Shown: positions 37,015-46,647, counted from the stretch's first letter. The stretch: 64,000 bases of DNA from JAJPKK01 sp963787675 (GCA_963787675.1 CAWBDV010000004.1:1-64000); one strand, 5' to 3'. Notes: a model not told the origin generated them from the letters alone. Program-made: numbers and translations.

Positions 37015-37872
37015 ATGAAGCCTGCCTCCTTTCGCTATCACGCACCAAAGACGATCGCGGAGGCGGTGGCGATGCTCGCCGAGTACGCGCCGGATGACGG
37101 ACGCGTGCTCGCGGGCGGCCAGAGCCTTGTTCCGACCATGGCGTTTCGCCTTGCACGACCCCACCACCTTGTCGACATCAATGGCATCGAGGCGCTTCGG
37201 CGGCTCGCCGTCGAGAACGGCAAGCTTGTGATCGGCGCCGGGGTCCGCCATCAAGCGTTCCGCCACCCCGTCATTAACGGTCCGCTCGGCACGCTCCTCG
37301 CGATGGTGATGCGGCACATCGCGCACTATCCGATTCGCACCCGCGGGACGTTCTGCGGCAGCGTCGCGCACGCCGATCCCGCGTCGGAATGGTGCCTCGT
37401 TGCCGCGACGCTTGGCGCGGAGATGGTGGCACGCAGCGCACGCGGTACGCGTGTCATTGCGGCAGCGGACTATTTCCAAGGCATCATGACGACGGCGCTC
37501 GAACCCGACGAGTTGCTCGTCGAAGTGCGCCTACCGGTGCTCGCAGCCGGCGTCCGCACAGGCTTCTATGAGTTCAATCGCCGCGCCGGCGACTTCGCCA
37601 TGGGGATGGCGCTCGTAGCCTACGAAGTGACGAACGGCGTGATCGCGAAGCCGCGGGTCGGCGTCGGCGGCGCCGAGACTCACCCGCGCCGGATGGGCGC
37701 GGCGGAAAAGGTGCTCGACGGGCAGGCGCCGGATCTCGCGGTATTCCGCCGCGCGGCCGAAGCCGCCGCCGCTGCCATCGACCCCCTGACCGATGCGCAG
37801 ACCAACGCCGAGTATCGCCGCGACCTCGTCCTCGCCGTCACCCGCCGCGCCTTGGAGCAGGCGCAATCCTAG
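37015..37872 (+). CDS. FAD-binding subunit of a molybdenum hydroxylase, standalone
   Basis: 285 residues, related to but distinct from the minus-strand medium subunit. LAGGQSLVPTMAFRLARP is the first FAD loop; the second reads TRGTFCGSVAHADPASEW instead of TIGGS. The C-terminal domain has EFNRRAGDFAMGMALVAYEV. No small or large subunit follows on this strand, so it may be an alternative electron-transfer partner for the divergent operon or a remnant. Confidence 0.92.
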   Translation: MKPASFRYHAPKTIAEAVAMLAEYAPDDGRVLAGGQSLVPTMAFRLARPHHLVDINGIEALRRLAVENGKLVIGAGVRHQAFRHPVINGPLGTLLAMVMRHIAHYPIRTRGTFCGSVAHADPASEWCLVAATLGAEMVARSARGTRVIAAADYFQGIMTTALEPDELLVEVRLPVLAAGVRTGFYEFNRRAGDFAMGMALVAYEVTNGVIAKPRVGVGGAETHPRRMGAAEKVLDGQAPDLAVFRRAAEAAAAAIDPLTDAQTNAEYRRDLVLAVTRRALEQAQS

Positions 37873-38076
37873 CCCCTCCGGAGGGATTGGTTGACCGCAC
37901 CTCGGCAGGCGAAAGTTCGGCACTCGATTAAGACTTTGGGCGTTCGAACCGCCGCAGTGGCAGCCGCAGATCGGCAGCGCTGACCCGGGCTTAGCGGGAA
38001 CGTTCGTCACACTTCACGGTTGCCGAAATGGTAAGCTGCTGCGGCCCAATTCTTGACCCGCGGATGATCGGTCTTC

Positions 38077-39258
38077 ATGTCCCAAACCCGATTGAAAGAC
38101 GACGAGCTGCCCCCTGACGAGGCGGCACCCACAGATCGCGACGATGCACGCGAAGCGGGCGAACGGCCCCTCGATCGCAAGGAAGCGCAGCAGGACGCAG
38201 GCGAGCAGGGCGAGCGAAACGAGCCGCCGAAGGAGAAGAGCTTTCTCCGTCGCCGCGCCTTCACGCTCATGGTGGTTGCGATCCTCGTCGTGATCGCGCT
38301 CGCCGCCGGATTGCTGTGGTGGGAACACGCGCGCCATTTCGAATCGACCGACGACGCCTTCATCGACACGCGCATCGTCAGCATCAGCTCGCAGGTCGCC
38401 GGCATGATCGTGGGCGTTCCGGTCACCGACAATCAGAAAGTCGCGGCTGGCGCGACACTGGTGTTGATCGATCCCCGCGATTACCAGGCTGCGGTCGATC
38501 AGGCCAAGGCGCAGGTCGATCAGGCGAAGGCGATGATCACCAACCTCGACGCGCAGATCGAGGCGCAGCAGGCCCGCATCGACCAGGCGCAGAAGCAGGT
38601 GGAGCAGACCGAGGCGGCGCTGACCTTCGCCTCCCAGGAAAATCAGCGCAATCAGGACCTCTTGCGCCGCAATGCCGGCACCCCGCAGGCGGCGCAGCAG
38701 GCATCGTCGAACCTGATCCAGGCGCAGGCCAATGTGGCGAGTGCCAAGGCCAATGCGGAGGCGACGAAGAAGCAGATTCCGGTGCTGCAAGCGCAGCGGA
38801 AAAACAACGAAGGCCAGCTCGAGCAAGTGCAGGCCACGCTCGAACTCGCGCAGGTCAACCTGTTGCGCACGCGCATCCTCGCGCCGCAAGCCGGCCGCGC
38901 CACCAAGATCACCGCGGCGGTCGGCGCTTATGCCCAGCCCGGACAGGTGCTGATGCTGTTCGTGCCGGAAACCAAATGGGTCACGGCGAACTTCAAGGAG
39001 ACGCAGCTCACGCTGATGCGCCCCGGCCAGCCGGTCGACATCTCGATCGACGCCTATCCGGGGCACATCTTCCGCGGCCGCGTCGACTCGATCCAGGCGG
39101 GCAGCGGCGCGGCCTACAGCCTGCTGCCGCCGGAGAACGCCACCGGGAATTACGTCAAGGTGGTCCAGCGCGTGCCGGTCAAGATCGTGTTTGACGAGCC
39201 GCCCGACGTCTACATCGGGCCTGGCATGTCGGTCGTGCCGACGGTGCGGGTGCGATGA
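38077..39258 (+). CDS. HlyD/EmrA-type membrane fusion protein
   Basis: 393 residues. A highly charged cytoplasmic N-terminus (about 1-65) is followed by one transmembrane helix (about 66-88), then SISSQVAGMIVGVPVTDNQKV (lipoyl-like half), a long coiled-coil hairpin rich in Q, A and K (about 135-260), the second lipoyl half (RILAPQAGRATK) and a beta barrel (KWVTANFKETQL). It connects the following DHA2 pump to an outer-membrane channel. Its stop overlaps the next start (ATGA). The 204 bases before it show no gene. Confidence 0.93.
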   Translation: MSQTRLKDDELPPDEAAPTDRDDAREAGERPLDRKEAQQDAGEQGERNEPPKEKSFLRRRAFTLMVVAILVVIALAAGLLWWEHARHFESTDDAFIDTRIVSISSQVAGMIVGVPVTDNQKVAAGATLVLIDPRDYQAAVDQAKAQVDQAKAMITNLDAQIEAQQARIDQAQKQVEQTEAALTFASQENQRNQDLLRRNAGTPQAAQQASSNLIQAQANVASAKANAEATKKQIPVLQAQRKNNEGQLEQVQATLELAQVNLLRTRILAPQAGRATKITAAVGAYAQPGQVLMLFVPETKWVTANFKETQLTLMRPGQPVDISIDAYPGHIFRGRVDSIQAGSGAAYSLLPPENATGNYVKVVQRVPVKIVFDEPPDVYIGPGMSVVPTVRVR

Positions 39259-40868
39259 GCGATAATCGGCCGCGCGGGGGCGATGACCTCAGTCGCTCGG
39301 CCGCCGGCGACCGCAATCCTTGGCTCGTGGCGGTGGTGATCTCGATCGCAACCTTCATGCAGGTGCTCGACACCTCGATCGCCAACGTCGCCCTTCAGCA
39401 CATTGCCGGCAGCATGGCGTCGAGCATCGACGAGAGCACGTGGGTCCTCACAAGCTATCTCGTCGCGAGCGCGGTGATATTGCCGATCAGCGGCTGGCTG
39501 TCCGGCGTCATCGGCCGCAAGCGCTTCTACATGCTGTGCGTTGCTACGTTCACGGTCAGCTCGATCCTGTGCGCACTCGCGGCGAACTTGCAGATGCTCA
39601 TCTTCTTCCGCGTGCTGCAGGGAATCGGCGGCGGCGGCATGGCGCCGAGCGAGCAGGCGATGCTCGCCGACACGTTTCCGGCACGGCAGCGCTCGCAGGC
39701 CTTCGCGCTCTACGGCATCGCGGTGATCGTGGCGCCGACCATTGGGCCGACGCTCGGCGGCTGGCTCACCGACAATTTTTCGTGGCACTGGATCTTCCTC
39801 ATCAACGGGCCGATCGGCGTCGTCTCGCTCATCCTGGTGCAGATCATGGTGACCGAGCCACCGACGTTGATCCGCGAACGGAAGGAACGCCTCGCCGGGG
39901 GGCTCAAGATCGATTGGATCGGTTTCCTCCTCGTCGCGATGGCGCTCGGCTGCCTTGAGGTCGTCCTCGACAAAGGTCAGCGCGAGGACTGGTTCTCCTC
40001 GGACTTCATCATTTTCTTTTCCTGCGTTTCGGCGCTGGCGTTTGCGCTGTTCATTCCGTGGGAGTTGAGCCGGCCCGATCCGATCGTCGAAATCCGCCTG
40101 TTCGGCTATCGTCAGTTCGCGACCTCTTGCGCGATGATGATGGGGGTCGGCGGACTGTTGTACAGCACGACCCAGCTCATCCCCCAGCTCTTGCAGACGA
40201 GCTTCGGCTACACGGCGACGCTGTCGGGCCTCGCGTTGATGCCGGGCGGCCTCGCGATGCTGATGATGATGCCGATCGCGGGCGGGCTCGGAAATATCGT
40301 TCCACCGAAATACCTGATGGCCGCGGGCATGCTGGTCTGCGGCATCGGCATGTGGCACTCGACCGCGCTCGCGGGCACCGCGGATTTCGCCTTCTTCGGC
40401 TGGGCGCGCGCCTTGCAGACCGTGGCGCTGCCGTTCCTGTTCGTACCGATCACGGCGGTCTCCTACAGCGGCCTGCCGCCCCACATGACCGACAAGGCGT
40501 CGTCCCTCATCAACGTGGCGCGCAACCTCGGCGGCAGCATCGGCATTTCCGCGGCCACGACTCTGCTGGCGCGCAATTCACAAGTGCATCAAGACTACCT
40601 GGTCGCCCATCTCTATCCGTCGTCGCTGCAATATCAGGACGCGATCGCCGCGGCGACGCGCGCGCTCATCCAGCAAGGCATGTCGGCCGTGGCCGCCCAA
40701 TCGACGGCAATGGCATTGATCGCCCAGCGTGTGGCTCAGCAGGCGAGCCTCCTCGCCTACATCGACGTGTTCCGCCTGTTCGCGATCATCGCGTTCATAC
40801 TGTCGCCGCTCGCCCTTGTGTTGCTCAGCGCGCAAGCCGGCCGCGGTCCCCGCGTCGCCGCCCATTGA
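39255..40868 (+). CDS. DHA2-family multidrug efflux MFS permease (EmrB/QacA type)
   Basis: 537 residues with about 14 membrane helices. TSIANVALQHIAGSM is the DHA2 motif D region; WLSGVIGRKRFYM is motif A; GPTLGGWLTDNFSWHWIFLINGPIG is motif C, the antiporter signature. With the membrane fusion protein it forms an EmrAB-like tripartite pump; no outer-membrane factor or regulator gene is adjacent. Confidence 0.95.
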   Translation: MSDNRPRGGDDLSRSAAGDRNPWLVAVVISIATFMQVLDTSIANVALQHIAGSMASSIDESTWVLTSYLVASAVILPISGWLSGVIGRKRFYMLCVATFTVSSILCALAANLQMLIFFRVLQGIGGGGMAPSEQAMLADTFPARQRSQAFALYGIAVIVAPTIGPTLGGWLTDNFSWHWIFLINGPIGVVSLILVQIMVTEPPTLIRERKERLAGGLKIDWIGFLLVAMALGCLEVVLDKGQREDWFSSDFIIFFSCVSALAFALFIPWELSRPDPIVEIRLFGYRQFATSCAMMMGVGGLLYSTTQLIPQLLQTSFGYTATLSGLALMPGGLAMLMMMPIAGGLGNIVPPKYLMAAGMLVCGIGMWHSTALAGTADFAFFGWARALQTVALPFLFVPITAVSYSGLPPHMTDKASSLINVARNLGGSIGISAATTLLARNSQVHQDYLVAHLYPSSLQYQDAIAAATRALIQQGMSAVAAQSTAMALIAQRVAQQASLLAYIDVFRLFAIIAFILSPLALVLLSAQAGRGPRVAAH

Positions 40869-40929
40869 CGCCGCAGAGGCAGCGCAAGAGGATGACGCAA
40901 ACGCGAGGACGAGGACGCAAGGACGGACC

Positions 40930-41925
40930 ATGAGATTTGCCACAGCGCTGCTCGCGCTTCTCCTCGCGCTCGCCGCGACGAATGTAGACGGCCGCGCATT
41001 CGCCCAAGGGGCGCTGGCGCAAGATTATCCGACCCGGCCCGTCACTTATGTCGTGCCGTTCCCCCCAGGCGGCGCCACCGATTTGTTGTCACGGCTGGTC
41101 GCGCAGAATCTGGAAAAGCGGCTCGGCAAGCCTTTCATCGTCGAGAACCGTCCGGGCGGCGGCACGGTGATCGCGACCAGTGCGGCCGCGAAGGCGCCAG
41201 CAGACGGCTACACGCTGCTGTCGGCCTCGGTGACGTCGCTCGCCGTCAACCCGACGCTATTCAAGGCGCTGCCTTATGATCCCGTGAGGGACTTTGCCCC
41301 GATCGCGCTCATTGCCGGCACACCGTTTGCGCTCGTCGTCAATCCGTCGCTGCCGGTTCATTCGGTCGCCGATCTGATCAAGCTCGCCCGAGGCATGCCG
41401 GGCAAGCTGTCATACGGATCCGCCGGCGTCGGCACGCCGCACCATCTCTACATCGAGATGATCAAGTCGATGACCGGCGTCGAGATGGCGCACGTGCCCT
41501 ATCGCGGCAGTCTCGCGGCGCTGACCGACGTCGTCGCCGGGCACATCCCGCTGATGATCTGCGATCTCGCCCCCGCGATGGAGATGATCCAGAGCGGCAA
41601 GGTGCGAGCGATCGGCATTTCGACTGCGATGCGTTTGCCCGAGTTGCCCGACGTGCCGCCGATCGGCGACACCATTCCGGGATTCGACGCAGTGGGCTGG
41701 CAGGTGGTGGTGGCTCCGGCGGCGACGCCCGGCGCGGTGATCGAGCGGCTGCACGACGCGGTCGGATCAATCATGGCACAGCCCGAGATCAAGGCCGAAC
41801 TCATCCGCCTCGGCATGACGCCCTATCAGACGCCGCCGACCGCGGAGCTGCGCGCCTTCATCAAATCGGAAGGCGCGCGCTGGGCGAACATCGTGCAACA
41901 GGCCGGCATTGCCGGATCGGAATGA
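40930..41925 (+). CDS. Bug/TctC-family periplasmic substrate-binding protein
   Basis: 331 residues from ATG 40930, preceded by AAGGA. Signal peptide about 1-25. Family motifs are YVVPFPPGGATDLLSRLVAQ, IVENRPGGGTVIATSAAAKAPADGYTLL and PYDPVRDFAPIALIAGTP. Such proteins bind carboxylates for tripartite tricarboxylate transporters or act as orphan receptors; no tctA/tctB gene is near. Confidence 0.93.
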   Translation: MRFATALLALLLALAATNVDGRAFAQGALAQDYPTRPVTYVVPFPPGGATDLLSRLVAQNLEKRLGKPFIVENRPGGGTVIATSAAAKAPADGYTLLSASVTSLAVNPTLFKALPYDPVRDFAPIALIAGTPFALVVNPSLPVHSVADLIKLARGMPGKLSYGSAGVGTPHHLYIEMIKSMTGVEMAHVPYRGSLAALTDVVAGHIPLMICDLAPAMEMIQSGKVRAIGISTAMRLPELPDVPPIGDTIPGFDAVGWQVVVAPAATPGAVIERLHDAVGSIMAQPEIKAELIRLGMTPYQTPPTAELRAFIKSEGARWANIVQQAGIAGSE

Positions 41926-41945
41926 GGCCACGGGGAGGCGACGCC

Positions 41946-42938
41946 ATGCCGACGTCAAACCGCGCGGTCGTTGTTGCCGCGCTGATCGCCCTCATGCTCA
42001 CGATGATCGCGGCGGCGCCTTCGCGTGCGCAGACGCCGGCGCAGCAATGGCCGCAGCGGACCGTGAAGTTCATCGTGCCGTTCGGTCCCGGCAGCGCCAC
42101 CGATATCGATGCGCGGCTGTTCGCTGACCGGCTCACGACGAAGTGGGGCAAGCCGGTGGTCGTCGAAAATCGCCCTGGCGGCGACGGCCTCGTCGCCATC
42201 ATGGCCTTCGTCGGCGCCGCCGACGATCATGTCCTGCTGTTCGCTTCGGCCGGCACCTTCACGGTCCATCCTTATGAGCACGACAAGCTGCCCTACGATG
42301 CCCAGCGCGACCTGTTGCCGATCGCGAGCGTCTCGGCCGTCGTCCTTGCGATCTCGGTGACGGACACTCTGCCGGTGCATTCGCTCGCCGAGCTTGCGGC
42401 GTTCGCGCGTGCACGCCCCGGCTCGCTCAACGCCGCGGCCGCCCAAGGACTGAGCGACTTCCTGATGTCCGGGTTCATCACGCGCACGGGTATCGAAATC
42501 GCGCGGATTCCCTATCGCGATATCCTGCAAGCGCCGAACGATCTTGCCGAGGGGCGCATCCAGCTGCTCATGACCTCGCTCGCGGCCGTCATGCCGATGG
42601 TGCAGACCGGTCGGATTCGCGTCCTCGCCATCAACAGCCGCGGTCGTGCGCCGGCGGCGCCGGACGTGCCGACCGCGATCGAGGCTGGCTTTCCGGCGCT
42701 GACGCTCGAAGGTCTGAACGGGGTCTTTGGTCCACGCGGGATGTCGGACGAATTGCGCGAACGCATCGCCGCCCACGTGCTGGCCGCGGCCGCCGATCCC
42801 ATCATTCCGGCGCGGCTGTCGTCGATCGGCCAGATCATGCATCTCGGCGGCCCTGCCGAGTTCGCGGCCGGCATCGAGGAACAGCGGGTGATTCTTGCCG
42901 ATATCGCCAAGACGCTCGGGCGTAAGCCGGCGCCGTGA
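41946..42938 (+). CDS. Bug/TctC-family periplasmic substrate-binding protein, second copy
   Basis: 330 residues from ATG 41946, preceded by GGGAGG. Signal peptide about 1-28. Motifs are FIVPFGPGSATDIDARLFA, VVENRPGGDGLVAIMAF and LPYDAQRDLLPIASV. It diverges from its neighbour, with which it shares strand and a 20-base gap, so they are co-transcribed but probably bind different ligands. Confidence 0.92.
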   Translation: MPTSNRAVVVAALIALMLTMIAAAPSRAQTPAQQWPQRTVKFIVPFGPGSATDIDARLFADRLTTKWGKPVVVENRPGGDGLVAIMAFVGAADDHVLLFASAGTFTVHPYEHDKLPYDAQRDLLPIASVSAVVLAISVTDTLPVHSLAELAAFARARPGSLNAAAAQGLSDFLMSGFITRTGIEIARIPYRDILQAPNDLAEGRIQLLMTSLAAVMPMVQTGRIRVLAINSRGRAPAAPDVPTAIEAGFPALTLEGLNGVFGPRGMSDELRERIAAHVLAAAADPIIPARLSSIGQIMHLGGPAEFAAGIEEQRVILADIAKTLGRKPAP

Positions 42939-43056
42939 GGTACGCTCTCGACGCGCCGCGAGGCTGCTAGCAGATCGGCCGGCGCGGCGGTAAGATGCGG
43001 GCGGTGATATTTCTACCAAAAGACTTGATCACCATCATCGGAGGGAGAAAACCAGC

Positions 43057-43728
43057 ATGAGAGTTTCACTGCAATCGTTGGCCCTGGCTGCTGCCGCGCT
43101 GATCGCGCTCGGCGCTGCCGCGAACGCGCAGCCCGCGCCGCCGTCCGCCGCCAACGCGACCTTCTTTGTGACCAGCGTCGGTCCCGGCAAGGGCGCCGAT
43201 CTCGGCGGGCTCGCGGGCGCCGACGCGCACTGCCAGGCGCTCGCGGGAGCGGTGGGCGCCGGCAACAAGACGTGGCACGCCTATCTCAGCACTAACCAGG
43301 CGGCGCCGGGCGGTGCCGTCAACGCGCGCGATCGGATCGGCAAGGGTCCGTGGATCAATTCCAAGGGCGTCGAGATCGCCAAGGACGTGGACGACCTTCA
43401 CAGCGCCAACAACAAACTGACCCAGGCGACGGCGCTCACCGAAAAGGGCGCGATGGTATCGGGCGTCGGCATGACACCGAACTGGCATGACGCCATGACC
43501 GGCTCCCAGGCGGACGGCCGCGCGTGGCCCGCGAACCTCAACCTCACCTGTAACAACTGGACGAGCAGCACGTTCGGCTCGACCATGCTGGGCCACATCG
43601 ACCGCACGCCGAAGACGCCCGCGAATCTGGAGTCCTGGAACGCCGCGCATATGTCGCGCGGCTGCAGCCAGCCCGACCTGATCGCAACCGGCGGCAACGG
43701 CCTGTTCTACTGCTTCGCCGTGCAATAA
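43057..43728 (+). CDS. Secreted lectin-like (C-type-lectin-fold) protein
   Basis: 223 residues. Signal peptide 1-24 (AANAQ). The mature part contains TFFVTSVGPGKGADLGGLAGADAHCQALA, KTWHAYLST and W..NLTCNNWTSS plus C-terminal RGCSQPDLIATGGNGLFYCFA, a pattern common in proteobacterial proteins annotated as lectin. Four cysteines probably make two disulfides. A good ribosome site (GGAGGGA) precedes the ATG. Ligand unknown. Confidence 0.85.
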   Translation: MRVSLQSLALAAAALIALGAAANAQPAPPSAANATFFVTSVGPGKGADLGGLAGADAHCQALAGAVGAGNKTWHAYLSTNQAAPGGAVNARDRIGKGPWINSKGVEIAKDVDDLHSANNKLTQATALTEKGAMVSGVGMTPNWHDAMTGSQADGRAWPANLNLTCNNWTSSTFGSTMLGHIDRTPKTPANLESWNAAHMSRGCSQPDLIATGGNGLFYCFAVQ

Positions 43729-43756
43729 GTCCGGCGCCGATACGCTTCTCAGGGGA

Positions 43757-43783
43757 GGGCGCGCTGCCGATGGCAGTGCGCCC
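43757..43783 (+). terminator. Terminator after the lectin-like gene
   Basis: A 12-base stem with one G-T pair (GGGCGCGCTGCC 43757-43768, GGCAGTGCGCCC 43772-43783) and a 3-base loop, followed by CTTCGCGTCTTT, 28 bases after the stop codon. Confidence 0.65.
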
Positions 43784-43848
43784 CTTCGCGTCTTTGCAGC
43801 ATCGCTTCCGTTTGTACCAGCGCTCGCCAAGACAGCGGCGACCCCCGA

Positions 43849-43963
43849 GTAGGGTGCGGAAAGGCGGCCGCGGCGCCATCGTTTTGGCACGACGGATCGT
43901 TCCGCCGTGCGCACCGTGCGTCAACTCACGAACGGTGCGCACGCTTCGCTTTGCACACCCTAC
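43849..43963. repeat. Palindromic intergenic element (GTAGGGTG family)
   Basis: Ends are GTAGGGTG (43849-43856) and CACCCTAC (43956-43963). Inside, GTGCGCACCGT (43907-43917) and ACGGTGCGCAC (43932-43942) form a perfect 11-base stem. This looks like a small non-autonomous dispersed element. The rest of the 385-base gap between the lectin-like and ThuA genes shows no gene. Confidence 0.7.
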
Positions 43964-44113
43964 GAAACTGATGATCGCTCCGGGTGGGCACGGCCATTGC
44001 GTGATAAGCTAACGTAGGCGGCAAAACGCGCGCTCTGGCGACGAGGATCAGTCGGCCGCGTTGCGCGCAGCCGGCTCGCGGGCGCCCGAAGCGATCACCG
44101 GATATGAGTTGCC

Positions 44114-44896
44114 ATGCCGTACGGACGAGCCGGATCAATCGCGATTATGGTGGCGACCGCGGCTTTGCTGATCGCCGCGACAGGCCTCTTCGGACTGCCG
44201 TCGCGCGGCGAAAGTCGCCCGTCGCGTCTCCTCTATTTCACGCTGTCGGCGGGCTACCGGCATGAGGTCATCCCGGCGTCGCGCGAGGTGATGCGGCAGC
44301 TCGGCGCGGCCTCCCCGCAGTTCGAGGTGACGGAGAGCGAGGACGTCGCGGTGTTCACGGCGGAGAATCTGCGGCGCTACGGTGCAGTCATGTTCTTCAC
44401 CACCGGCGGACTGCCCATGAGCGAGGCGCAGCGTGCGGCCCTCATGGACTTCGTGAGCCGCGGCGGCGGCTTTCTCGGCGTCCATTCAGCAACCGACACG
44501 TTTTACCAATGGCCGGAGTACGGCAGGCTGATCGGCGGCTACTTCGATCAGCATCCCTGGCATCAGACCGTGCGCGTCGACGTCGCCGATCGTGGCGATT
44601 CGCTGGTGTCGTTCCTCGGGCCGTCGATAACGCTCAACGACGAGATCTATCAGATCCGCGACTTCGACGAGCGCGGCTCGCATGTGCTGCTACGGCTCGA
44701 TCCGACTTCGGTCGATCTCACGCGCGAGAACGTGCACCATCATCCCTACGGCTGGCCGCTCGCCTGGACGCGCGCCTACGGCAAAGGCCGCGTGTTCTAC
44801 ACCGCGCTCGGCCACGAAGAGGGCGTGTGGCGCGACCCGGGATTCCAGCGGATGCTGCGGAACGCGGTGTCGTGGGCGATGAGCGAATCGCCCTGA
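44114..44896 (+). CDS. ThuA-like domain protein
   Basis: 260 residues with an N-terminal signal anchor (about 8-27). The ThuA glutamine-amidotransferase-like fold is clear: LLYFTLSAGYRHEVIP, YGAVMFFTTGGLPMSEAQR, RGGGFLGVHSATDTFY, the PYGWPLAWTRAYGKGRVFYTALGHEEGVW ending and the HPWHQTV segment. Family members are linked to sugar use (trehalose in Sinorhizobium), but here no sugar genes are adjacent. Confidence 0.92.
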   Translation: MPYGRAGSIAIMVATAALLIAATGLFGLPSRGESRPSRLLYFTLSAGYRHEVIPASREVMRQLGAASPQFEVTESEDVAVFTAENLRRYGAVMFFTTGGLPMSEAQRAALMDFVSRGGGFLGVHSATDTFYQWPEYGRLIGGYFDQHPWHQTVRVDVADRGDSLVSFLGPSITLNDEIYQIRDFDERGSHVLLRLDPTSVDLTRENVHHHPYGWPLAWTRAYGKGRVFYTALGHEEGVWRDPGFQRMLRNAVSWAMSESP

Positions 44897-44939
44897 TGCA
44901 GGCCGTCAGTCCCGATTGAGCGCCTGCGATCCACGATGG

Positions 44940-44959
44940 GCGCGCTCGGCCGAGCGCGC
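44940..44959. terminator. Perfect palindrome between convergent genes
   Basis: A 20-base perfect palindrome (GCGCGCTCGG/CCGAGCGCGC) between the ThuA gene and the zinc permease gene. It may end transcription from both sides, though no U-tract is present. Confidence 0.45.
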
Positions 44960-45015
44960 GATGTGGGTCAAAACTCGCGGTATACCCAAACCCATTGCGA
45001 CGGCGCATCGACCCG

Positions 45016-45888
45016 TCATGCCTCGAGGTGGCGGCGCGGGAGGAAGCGGCGCAGCAGGCCCCCGGCTGGGCCGAACAGCAGCGAGCCGCAATAGATGACG
45101 CCTGCTACCAGGATGATGGCGGGGCCGGCCGGCAGGCCGGAGTGAAACGAGAGCGTCAGGCCGCAATAGCCCGAGAGCATGCCGGCCGCGACGGCAACCA
45201 CCGTCATGGCGGTGAGGTCGCGGCTCCAGAACCGGCTGATGACTGCCGGGAAAATCATGATGCCGACGGCGAGCAGCGTGCCGAGCGCCTGGAAGCCGCC
45301 GACCATGTTGAGCGCGACCAGCGCCAGGAACACGATGTGCACCAGCCCGCCGGCGCCGCTTACCGATCGCACGAATCCCGGGTCGACCAATTCGAGCACG
45401 AGCGGTCGCCAGATCATGGCGATCGTGCCGAGCGACACCGTCGCGATCGCCGCGATCAGCACCAGCGCATCGTTGTCGAGCGCCAGCACGCTGCCGAACA
45501 GAAAATGCAGGAGGTCGACGCTGTTGCCGCGCAGCGACACGATGACGACGCCGAGCGCGAGCGACAGCAGGAACAACGCCGCGAGCGACGCATCCTCCTT
45601 GAGCTCAGTCGAGCGCGCGATCCCGCCGGCGGCGAGGGCCACGATGAGCCCAGCCGCGAGCCCCCCGATGGTCATCGCCACGAGGTTGAGCCCCGACACG
45701 AGATAACCGACCGCTGCGCCCGGTAGGATCGCGTGCGCCATGGCGTCGCCCATCAGGCTCATCCGCCGCAGCATCAGGAATACGCCGATCGGCGCTGCGC
45801 CGACCGCGAGCGCGATGACGCCGACGAGCGCTCGGCGCATGAACTCGAACTCGACATAGGGTGCAAGCAGGAGATCGTAGGGCGACAT
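45016..45888 (-). CDS. Zinc/manganese ABC transporter permease (AztB-like)
   Basis: 290 residues, ABC-3 family, with about eight helices. The family start MSPYDLLLAPYVEFEFMRRAL is at ATG 45888. LMLRRMSLMGDAMAHAILPGAAVGYL is the hallmark loop that binds the ATPase. It starts six bases after the ATPase stop. Metal is inferred as zinc from AztAB resemblance. Confidence 0.92.
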   Translation of the reverse strand: MSPYDLLLAPYVEFEFMRRALVGVIALAVGAAPIGVFLMLRRMSLMGDAMAHAILPGAAVGYLVSGLNLVAMTIGGLAAGLIVALAAGGIARSTELKEDASLAALFLLSLALGVVIVSLRGNSVDLLHFLFGSVLALDNDALVLIAAIATVSLGTIAMIWRPLVLELVDPGFVRSVSGAGGLVHIVFLALVALNMVGGFQALGTLLAVGIMIFPAVISRFWSRDLTAMTVVAVAAGMLSGYCGLTLSFHSGLPAGPAIILVAGVIYCGSLLFGPAGGLLRRFLPRRHLEA

Positions 45889-45893
45889 GCCGG

Positions 45894-46640
45894 TCAGGCG
45901 GCTGCGCCGTGGCAGAGCGCGGCATCCTCGTCGAACGCCTCGCACATGTGCCGCGCTTTGGTGAGATTCTCTGCCGTCAGCACGCTCGCCGACGGGCCCC
46001 ACGCCACCGGTTCGCGCGCGAGCAGCAGCGTTTCGGGAAATTGCCGGCGCACGAGTTCGATGTCGTGCAGTGCCGCGAGTACGGTGCGCCCGTCGGCATG
46101 CCAGCGGCGGACAAGCCCCATGAGATCACCGACGGTCTTTTCGTCGATGGCGTTGAAGGGCTCGTCGAGCAGGATCACGCGCAAATCCTGCAGCAGCAGG
46201 CGCGCAAACAGCATGCGCTGCATCTGCCCGCCCGACAGCGTCGCGATCGGACGCCGCTCGAACCCGGTGAGTCCCACCGACGCGATCGCGGCATGAACTT
46301 TCTCCCGCTCGGACCGGCCGACGGCACCGAACGCGCCGATGCGCCGCCACAGCCCCATGGCGACGAGGTCATAGACATGGATCGGGAACGAGCGGTCGAT
46401 GTCGGCGATCTGGGGCAGATAGGCAATGTCGCGCGGGGCAACGCCATGGCGATCGATCGTGCCGGCCAGCGGCGCGAGATGCCCGGCGATGCCTTTGAAT
46501 AAAGTGGACTTGCCGGCGCCGTTCGGCCCGACCGCGGCAAGAAGGGCACCTTGCGCCACGACGCCGCTCAGATGATGAACCGCCGGATGGCGGTCGTAGC
46601 CCAGCGTCAGATCGCGGAATTCGAGTTGCGCACCGGCCAT
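45894..46640 (-). CDS. Zinc ABC transporter ATP-binding protein (AztA-like)
   Basis: 248 residues. Walker A GPNGAGKSTLF, signature LSGGQMQRM, Walker B VILLDEPFNAID and H-loop LAALHDIEL. Follows a His-rich microprotein gene and precedes the permease gene. The periplasmic zinc-binding protein gene (AztC/ZnuA) is not beside it. Confidence 0.93.
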   Translation of the reverse strand: MAGAQLEFRDLTLGYDRHPAVHHLSGVVAQGALLAAVGPNGAGKSTLFKGIAGHLAPLAGTIDRHGVAPRDIAYLPQIADIDRSFPIHVYDLVAMGLWRRIGAFGAVGRSEREKVHAAIASVGLTGFERRPIATLSGGQMQRMLFARLLLQDLRVILLDEPFNAIDEKTVGDLMGLVRRWHADGRTVLAALHDIELVRRQFPETLLLAREPVAWGPSASVLTAENLTKARHMCEAFDEDAALCHGAAA

Positions 46641-46647
46641 CGCGTCC

